From: Sipunculus nudus
Lineage: Eukaryota; Annelida; Sipuncula; Golfingiida; Sipunculidae
Direction of reading: 5' to 3'
DNA: 64,000 nt
Assembly: GCA_026874595.1 (NCBI GenBank)
Contig: CM049322.1
Location: forward strand, 41,838,340 to 41,902,339
The notes under the pieces were generated by a model. The model saw only the letters and a program-made list of their open reading frames with translations, did not search any database and was not told the origin of the DNA. Positions 55,832 to 64,000 of the stretch are shown one piece after another. The position numbers were made by a program, and so were the translations under genes. Every line of letters begins with the position of its first letter. Position 1 is the first letter of the stretch.

Positions 55832-58237
55832 TTTATTATTATTATTACTAATTATATTTTGTTAAGGCTGGGGAAACAACATCAACTTTCATCACTGGTC
55901 TACCCGGCTCTGGGAAAACAACTGCTGTAAACAGATGTCTTTCATCTTGGGCCGACCTGGTGCTTAGCAAAAATAGGACAGCGACATCTGTTGGCGAGCT
56001 CAACAGTAAACCCGACTTCATGTATGACCTGATTGTTAGCGTTTTCCTCAGACACGTTGAGCCGGGCGCGTCTTTATCACAGACAATAAAAAAACAGATC
56101 TGGTGTGATCCCTTTTGTTATCCTGATATAGAAAAATACATCTCAGAAAACCCTTCAAGAGTTTTAATAATTTTAGACGGGCTAGATGAGTACAGCCCAG
56201 AAACTTCACCAGAAATCACAGCAATAATTAAAGGAGAACTGTTGCCGAATGTGTCAAAGATTGTCACCTCGCGTCACACAAAAGCAAATAGTCCAGCTGA
56301 GGAAATGATTCGGGATTACGAGAACCGAGTTCAAATAAAAGGTTTTGATGACTCCCGCGTCCTCCGGTATATGTACAAGTACAATGAACTGCCTGACGAG
56401 CCCCCTGAATCGATGACACCAACAGACATGGCAAAGAAACAAATAGTTGACGACCTGTACGAAGAGATTAAAGCAAAAAATATGTTAGCTCTGTGTCATA
56501 CACCCCTCCCATCTGTGCTTCTTTTGTCAGGTGGCAGAGGCGGGGGGAGTGGTCACCACATCCAAAACACAGCTGTACATTCGAATGACTAAATATACTG
56601 TTGACCTTAATATATCAAAGAGAGCATCGCCATCAGATTTTAGTCTTGACAACATTCAAGTGTACCACGATGATTTAGTACAGTGTGGTACAGGTGCACT
56701 TACTTTACTGCGTGGTGAATATGACCGGTTTACATTCACAAAAGAAACAGAAAGTGACAGCAGTCTGAGCTTCATAGAGAAAGGAATTAAATTTGGTTTA
56801 ATTATTCCAGTTCAGCCTGAACATTTAGGGGATACAAGGTTTTTCACATTTATTCATTTGTCGGTGCAAGAATTTCTGGCAGCCTATGCCATTGTTTATG
56901 ATCAATCACAGAGACAGCTATTTATATCATATTTGACAGACATTTTCCGACTACACGACTGTCGCAATATCATTTCCTTTTGTTGTGGGTTATCTGAACA
57001 GTGCGGAAACGAGCTACTCTCACATGCAGTCAAACTTGTCCGAAACAGCGGGGATAACCCGACCGCTCATCAGTGTCCATACTTTAACCACCGAGCTTGG
57101 CACTCAGGGAAGGTTGACTGGGGGGCTGAAATAAACCCTTCAACTAACATCAGTTATTTTCTATCTCAGTCTGTTGCTCAATATGTTAACAAAAACAAAT
57201 GCGACATTCCTTTACCAGAGAGAATAACACTAGATCTCTCTCAGCCTGAGACAGACGCTATGTTGACAATGTTCAAATGCAACAAGTCACAAAAAACAGT
57301 TAAATATGTTATGATAGAGAATGGTGATCTCAGTAACGATATATGGGAGACAACATCAGTAATACTGCCGCATGAGGTCAAGGAACTTTATTTAGTCTTG
57401 AATTCTATAGAGGACACGGCAGCACTAGCAGCCAGTGTTAATCAATTGATCAATCTGAGATCTCTAACCCTGGAGATACAATCCCTGACAGAGACTGACA
57501 GTGAGCGCATCCTGGCGGCGATCCCACAAACCATATCACTTGTCAGATTGTACCTTAGATATTTTCCCCTGAGTCCCCGTGGGGCTGATTTATTATCAGG
57601 TCTCATGGGGGCGTTGTCCCGTCTCGTGCTGCTACGTGTATCACACACTGACCTGTCTCTGCTCGGTCCACGCGTGACGTCACTCATCACTTCTCAACAT
57701 CTGGCTCAGCTTGATATCTACAACACTCACGTGACGCCGGGGCAGCTGACGTCATTGTGTACCGCTCTGCCGGGTCAATGCCCTCAGCTGCTCGGGCTGT
57801 TCATGTCCGGTAATGATATATCTGGTATGGAGGACCGAGTGGCTGAGGCCGTCTCAAACCTTCATCATCTCTCATGGCTCAGCATCAGTGACTGTAATAT
57901 AACATCAGAGGGACTGTGGCGGATCCTGCAACATCTGCCCGACTCACTGCGTCTGTTAGATATTTGTGACAATGGATTCACACATTTCTCACGGCTGTCA
58001 AAGTGTTTTTATTTTGTACAACATCTTCGCTTTCTCTGGTGTCAGGATACAGCTGTACCGGCCGAGGTGATGCGTCAAATGGTTAACGACTGTAAACAAA
58101 ACCTCCCTGATCTCATACTGATGTACGACCACGAATCATACAAGGCTGGTGAACAAGCTTTAGATGCGTTTATTGTTGAACACGCTGATGAATTAAAAAC
58201 CAGACAAGATGTGCAGACTGACAGAAATGAGATTTGA
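51347..58237 (+). CDS. NACHT-LRR (NLR-like) receptor, at least three exons, one frame shift
   Basis: Exons 51347-51422, 51544-51761 and 55867-58237 join in phase with GT-AG borders; the first coding exon is not found. Exon 3 has a NACHT P-loop (ITGLPGSGKTTAVNRC), Walker B (RVLIILDGLDEY), a TSRH sensor and CHTPLPSVLLLS. The frame then changes near 56530, where the second frame continues with TSKTQLYIRMTKYTVDLN, the winged-helix/helical part (FTFIHLSVQEFLAAYA), and leucine-rich repeats from about 57370 (LRSLTLEIQSLTETDSERIL and LSWLSISDCNITSEGLWRIL) to the stop. Such proteins are cytosolic immune sensors that assemble on nucleotide exchange. No CARD, DEATH or TIR domain is visible. The frame change (near G runs) may be sequencing error or mean a pseudogene. 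Confidence 0.8.
53550..53985. repeat. Dispersed repeat, partner of 43800-44610
   Basis: See the partner entry; contains GCGTGACGTCAT near 53750 and ends AATAACCCCCGC...GGGTTAATAA. Confidence 0.6.
53990..54700. repeat. Dispersed repeat, inverted partner of 24480-25180
   Basis: Contains repeated CGGAATGCGGAATGCG wording (54334, 54391; complement at 54520) and GGCGAAGGTAATAA near 54252. Its end CATGTTAAAATTCATAAAAT near 54663 is echoed in CATGTTAAAATTTAT near 54880. Confidence 0.6.
55260..55510. repeat. Partial copy of the 53990-54700 repeat family
   Basis: Shares AAATTTAATCAATTGTT, ATTGCCGAG-x-TATCCT, TGCTAACAGACAA and the ending TTGGCGGAGGTAATAAA. Confidence 0.6.
55607..55852. repeat. ATT/AAT trinucleotide microsatellite with hairpin potential
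   Basis: A (TTA)n block is followed by (AAT)n, so the halves can pair. It ends 15 bp before the NLR exon 3 acceptor. Confidence 0.85.
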
Positions 58238-58532
58238 ATCAGCCCAGGAATGACATAAATATAAAACCATGTAAAGCTCATTTCTTGTGCCATATATGAT
58301 AATTGATATATCTGTCACCAGAAAAAAAATGTATGTATGAAAGCTTTATTTATGAATTCATAATAATTGTATATATGTGTGTTAGTGTGTGTGTGTCCAC
58401 GTCAACTTTACTGGTGTTAGATTTTTTTGTCTATTTTTTCAATTTATTGTTGTTTTGTTTTTAATTTGCTGAAGGCAATTAAAATGACATCGCAAATCAT
58501 AAGAATAATACAACCCTAAAAAGAATATTAAT

Positions 58533-58538
58533 AATAAA
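58533..58538 (+). terminator. Candidate poly(A) signal of the NLR gene
   Basis: AATAAA about 300 bp after the stop at 58237; other weak variants (ATATAAA) lie closer. Confidence 0.35.
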
Positions 58539-58539
58539 G

Positions 58540-58746
58540 ATTTAACTTATAGCGATTAGAATTACAAAGAAAAACTATTTCGGTATGGATATGGTCCAAG
58601 TATTTTTTTGTAAGTGTAGACAACAATGACATAATATGACAATAATTTAGACTACAAGGCAAAATACCAACCGGTCAAAAAATGCGACGCAAATGATAGC
58701 CTCTGTATGGAAGAGGTGGTGGAGGGGGGGGGCAATTAGTCGGTCA

Positions 58747-58800
<54 letters not shown>

Positions 58801-58844
58801 TCTTAATAGGATAATGCGAATGTTTACCCAGAAGCCTCACACAT

Positions 58845-58890
<46 letters not shown>

Positions 58891-60862
58891 TATGATTACA
58901 GCGATATACGATTATGACGCACAAGTTAGATGTTATGACGACGTTATTTTTTATACGGTTGGAGCCGTGTCCTGCTACCTGTTAATATTTCAGAGGTCAA
59001 TTTGTTCTTCAGATAATTAATCAAGTCACAAAATAAAACGTTCGGCATATATAAATAGAATAATTTCTCATATTTATACCCCAACTGACTGTGTTTATTA
59101 AGATTTCCATGTAATATATGTACTGGACAGACAATGATGTACACTCTATATCGGCGTAACCCGTCTTACCGAGACTTTCTTTGTTTAAAGGGACCAATAG
59201 GCAAAAATAGTTTACATATACATATTGTATAGTGATTATTGTTTTCTTTTTAAACATATGGTCTTTCCCAATGCGTTCTATCACTGTTTTCTTACGCCTG
59301 TGCATGAGTGGAAATGAATTGTCAGCGGGTGCGATCAGTGGCGTATACCATAAACATATAGTGTGCTTTCCAACCCCGGTCACTCAGTCTTGTTATTGTG
59401 AAAATGTGCCATATCAATGTATAAAACATGTATATTGAGTCTGTGTGTTGGAACGGTTTTGAATCAAATTTTTGTATTCATTCAAAATGTTCTTATCGGT
59501 GATACAATACGCATGTACCTGCAAATGTTTGTGAACCTTTATTATATATGCTACTAGTGGGAGCAGCAAGTTTAATCATTACATTAAAATGTGTTTTTTT
59601 AACTGAATAAAAATATCTTTATACATCAATATGCTTCCCTTGTTATATTTATAAGTTTTCGATGGCGATATAATAGAGCGAATGTATTATTGCTGTTGCG
59701 TCACACACATAGATACATTATGGACCCACAAACACCCTCACAAACACACACATATATATATACAGGGTTAGATCAACAGAAAGAGCGCAAGCAGAACACA
59801 CAGTGCCACATATTTATTATTTTATACCCAGTATCAGAGAAGTCTGATTTTCAATGATGACTCACAACTTCCTGCTGGTATTAGGTTATTCATCTGAAGA
59901 AGTAGTCCGAGACCACAAACATACCTCCGCCACCTGACCTGACATACCGACAATTGCAATTCAGGAAACCTGGAACAAACATTTATTTTATTTTTGTTGC
60001 CTTCCATGTTCAAATTGTTTAATTACCAAGAATATATAACTCATATATTTGTTTTAATGTATGTTGAGTATGAACCTATATTTTAAAATTCAGGCATGGC
60101 TACACGAGTGTGAATCGGACCTGCCTAATATATCACTTTCCATTGTAAAGTATTGTATTTTGCCGGTTAATGAAAATAATATACTATTAAAACAACTGTT
60201 ATTTTGTACAAATACATACTTTACAAACTGAGGAGAGTCTGAATCTTAATCATTTTCTGTGATTAATTCCAAATTGAAGATTCGGATAGAATTGAAATAT
60301 ATTTAGCAGATGGCTGAGGATTAATAAAAAAGCATTATAGTAAGGGATATAGTAAGAAATTTAATTACAAAAAATAGTGTTTAATATTACATGTCCTATG
60401 ATAAGTCTTGTATTATTGTATTGTGGTATTGTTGTGAGTGTATTGTATACCTATGTTCATTATGTTTGCCAAACAATTCGCCTGTAATGAAACAAACAAT
60501 TTCGTTTTTTTTTATTCATTTAAGACTTCATAGATAAAAAAACAATATACCATATAAGTAACTCCCTGGGTGTAAGCTGACCACAGGCCTGCAATCGGTA
60601 CAAGCAGTGTCTAATGGCGGAGGCTGTGACTCACAGCTGTAGGGTGGACACAGGACTGTGTGGATAATCCAGGGTCCCTATCACCTAGACATATATAAAA
60701 ATTGCTCATGGATAATTAGAATTAAATGTTCAGACTTATCTGAATAACAATGTCAGCTACTGAACCACACATAGAAACAGTGAGCTTTAGTAAAATCCCA
60801 TATTAAAATCTCAGAAGAAATAGATCAGATTGTGCCAATTACCTCCTAAGTATAAACAAATT

Positions 60863-60941
<79 letters not shown>

Positions 60942-63900
60942 GGACAGTCAAAGGGTATAACGCTGGGCTCTCTCTGACGACCCGGGTTGGCTACTGGATT
61001 TTCCATGAGAGTGGGAGGTTATGTTTATAAAATTGCTAATTTTTAACTCATTTTTTATCTTTCAATTATTGTTCTATTTGGAATACTGAGAGTATTTGAC
61101 AAAATATCAATTAAATTTTCCTCACATAATGATCTAGATTAATTGCTCAACACGCAGATCTTGTTATGCCGGAAGATAATACAGTGAACCACTAGATGTA
61201 AAAGTATTGTAATCATTAAACATATTTAGAGAATAAGATAATTACTGCATACGAATATTCAAGATCAAATTAGAGTCCACATGCAAAGTTACATTTAATT
61301 GTCTTAAGTACCAAGTTAGAGTGAAATAAATATTAGTATTTGCTGAAACATTTAGATATGGAAAACTATGATCCTTTTCCTTCTGACTAAGAATGATCAA
61401 ACAATTAATAAGGAATATACACTAGTAATTACTCAGGGTAACATTATGGCCCTAGGCGGACACACCTCTGGCAGTTTACCAGTGAATGATGAAGAAACAA
61501 ATATTCAAATCTAACTCAATATCTGATGCAGTGGTTCCTTATGTGGTGGGTCTTCTCACTATGAGAATGAAGACAGGGAAATGTCTGGATTATATCAACC
61601 TCAGTGGCAGATTAAATATATAAACGTTAATATTGTGTTCTTAAAGATTGTTTAAACGTGCTTTAGACACGTTGTTGCAGCTAAAGGTACCACCGGCATC
61701 GTGAAATATCCTGTAGTTTGATGTGTCTTTTTACGACAAACAGAGGCAATCCATCTGCTTGGGTAATTCAGGAACTCCTTCACTCATTCAGATAAATAGT
61801 GAAAAAAGAGACCATTACCCAGAACGTAGCTGACTTTTATACAAAGTGCAAATGCCATTAAGACCAGGGAATACTAGAGTAGAGACTCTTTTTACCAACA
61901 GCTGGCTTGACCTGCCAGATTGCCCTGATTATTGGACAGTTCCGGAGTGCATCTATTGCTGCATTTTTTAATTACTCAAATTGTACATTTGTATGTCTTA
62001 TAATAAAGTGATGTGCTCTGCAGAACAAAATATGAGTGAAAAGTCTGTGAAGTAAATGACTTTCTCCATACAGGAGTTATGTGGCCAGACCACTTGGCTT
62101 ACTACCAATGTTCACGAAGTGTATGTATAACTTCTGTTGACCAGTCAAATAAATGAGCATCGAGTCCTACCTGATGGAAGCAAATAAACACTAGATCAAG
62201 TATGGGTAACAAACCGGGCAAATATGTGGGTAAAACACTGGTTAAACATGGGTCAAAAACTTAAAACCCATAGTTTACCAAAAGGGTCATGCAAAACAAG
62301 AATTACCGAAGTCAAATGCTAGCACTGGATGGTATAAATGCAAATAAGCATAGTGCAAGGGTCACCAAAAACACTGGTCAAGGAAGTTATGTGAATCTGT
62401 TAAGAAACACTCAGTTAAATTTGTATTTGAAGCTTAACATTGGCAAATATTTGTTAATTATTATCTGTTTATTATATCAAGTGTTTTGTACCCCAACACG
62501 CAGTTTAAAGTCTTTACTATGTAAATATGTAATGCTTTACGTAATTAATTCAAAATAATTAAATATATTTTAAATTGTCAATGGATTGTGTTTTTTTCAT
62601 CATGTAACTTTCAAAGGATTGTCTCACGCCGTTGGCTGAAATAAAATAAGATAAATCGGTTGCATAATTAGCTTTCTCATGACCATACATTGTAACAACT
62701 ACACATATGAAAATGTGTAATATTTGCATACCTGCATTCCACCAATCCACTGGGCATCCGGTTGGCGTAGTGTTGCAGTTTTGGCTGTCACGTGACACAT
62801 CATCCATGTATGATGGTATTGTTGTTAATGTTGGTCACGTATTATTTTCCATTTATATCACTGTAACGTTACCGTGGGTCGTGTAAATGGAAAACGGGTA
62901 GACCTGTCAGGTTACATTGCCCATGTTTGGCAAACCATCTCTATTTCAAAGGCCTTCAGTTTACCAGTGTTTACCATCCGTCTGCATGCCTTTTTCCCTT
63001 TCATTTTCCATTTAACATATATCGGAATTGTATATATATAGAATTGTAGCTTTGATGTGTGTTGTCACCTCTGCTCAGACAATAAACAGTCATTCGATTA
63101 GAAACAACTTCACATCATTATGTTATAATGGTTAATTTCTACTTCGTGAAAGCACATTTTCATGAAGAACCTCCTACTAGCTAATTTAAAAAAAAAAAAG
63201 GCTGAAAGTCCCCGGATGACTTCTGCACCTGCACGTTTTAACAGCAAAATACATCATTCGGGTATCCTCGTTCGATGTTCGTATGTCCTCGACAAACACC
63301 GTACCTGCAAAATGCCGAACGCAAAATTAAACCTGCCTTCAGCGCCATCTGCAGGGACTTCGTTAAACAATATTTGGCTGTATAGAACTGCGTTTACTGA
63401 ACAAATTAGTTCATTGGCACATACTTTTTCGCTGACGATATTACTTTATATTTTATAAACATAACATTGGTCATTTTGTTTAAATTACAAACATTTGCTT
63501 TCTCTATAGTTAAAACATCATATGAATACACACAAAAAAACACCATTTTCATGTCCTTTTATTAAAAAAAAAACACATTGACCCCATTTTTAATTTCATT
63601 TTTAAGAATAACTTTTGATAGATATTCAACACTGAAATTATTATTTGATTTCCATCGTTAATTTTGAAGTGCCTAATTTCCCCTTAATGTATAACGACTA
63701 TAAGAGCGAAAGAGTTAGATTTGAGAAAGTTTAGATCTTGTGACGTCGTTTATAGGAACACGGAAACTATCACCGTAACACATTATCCTTCCGTGATACA
63801 AGATTTGTAATTGATGGTGGATTATCAAGTCAGCAATCGGCTGTACACAGGCGCATGAAATTAGGGCTTGATATCGGTCAGCCTATTCAGATACAATACG

Positions 63901-64000
63901 TATTATGATACACTGAAAGCGATACCCGACACGTATTGGCGATACGCAGCCCTCTTCTTCATGAAATTTTTTTTCAGATTAAAAGCCCCCGATGAAAAAC
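58540..64000. other. Gene-free AT-rich tail of the window
   Basis: Besides the microsatellites at 58748-58876 and 60865-60938 (AT)n, only short frames without domain signatures or exon series are present. A SINE-like B-box wording (CCCGGGTTGGC) at 60980 follows the AT tract but lacks a good A box. Confidence 0.45.
58748..58876. repeat. AT and CA microsatellites
   Basis: (AT)n at about 58748-58796 and (AC)n(AT)n at about 58843-58890. Confidence 0.85.

Larger units (their letters stand above)
51762..55866 (+). other. Intron of the NLR gene, repeat-filled
   Basis: Contains AT tracts (51824-51884, 53386-53431), AAT repeats (53500-53516), the dispersed repeats at 53550-54700 and 55260-55510, a C run at 55241-55262 and the long ATT tract before exon 3. 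No coding exon is recognised inside it. Confidence 0.5.

Noticed and set aside
60950-61010. Possible tRNA or SINE head after the AT tract
   Set aside because: Only a B-box-like CCCGGGTTGGC is present; A box and cloverleaf are not convincing.

Overview
The window is metazoan DNA made of two very different parts. Positions 1 to about 14,925 are visibly GC- and CpG-rich, densely packed with genes, and coded entirely on the minus strand. Positions about 14,930-64,000 are AT-rich, full of microsatellites and dispersed repeats, and carry spliced animal genes. The lineage cannot be fixed from sequence alone. The spliced genes, a NACHT-LRR receptor, C-type-lectin domains, tRNA-type SINE heads and a THAP-type fossil transposon suggest an invertebrate animal, probably marine.

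Region 1 (1-14,925) is most of a Polinton/Maverick-like (adintovirus-like) element. The hallmark genes are a DDE (retroviral-type) integrase ending in a chromodomain, a double-jelly-roll-type major capsid protein, an FtsK/HerA-like packaging ATPase and the C-terminal part of a family B DNA polymerase. Around them lie small basic, DNA-condensing-type proteins (AT-hook, histone-H1-like tail, Arg/Lys-rich), a PC4/SUB1-like ssDNA-binding protein, two proteins with a similar N-terminal pattern that may be structural, a one-span membrane protein and several unknowns. The genes form nine units. Each starts 29-66 bp downstream of a TATAAA/TATAAATA box placed at, or inside, the end of the preceding gene. 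A control region at 1,940-2,174 carries nine CCAAT boxes; eight lie in one orientation, mostly 27-28 bp apart, and a perfect 14-bp inverted repeat is present. Nearly every long gene is split by one frame change, usually at a mononucleotide run, while in-frame nonsense codons are not seen. This looks more like sequencing indels or very recent damage than old decay. The element runs off the left edge and stops inside the polymerase gene at about 14,925, with no terminal inverted repeat.

Region 2 (14,930-33,370) is mainly repeats: an AAGAACCC minisatellite, a degenerate array built on the palindrome GGTGGCGCCACC, two SINE heads, a MITE with perfect terminal inverted repeats, a pseudogene fragment of the NLR gene, and a 4.3-kb higher-order tandem array (29,085-33,370) that abuts the next gene.

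Region 3 (33,388-46,794) is an 11-exon plus-strand gene assembled here from splice sites and phase. It encodes a 431-residue single-pass membrane receptor with a signal peptide, two C-type-lectin-like domains, one membrane span and a cytoplasmic tail. Its intron 7 holds a decayed THAP-type transposon.

Region 4 (50,990-58,237) holds a NACHT-LRR (NLR-like) gene with at least three exons and a small inverted paralogous fragment carrying a damaged P-loop. The remainder (58,240-64,000) shows no gene I can support.
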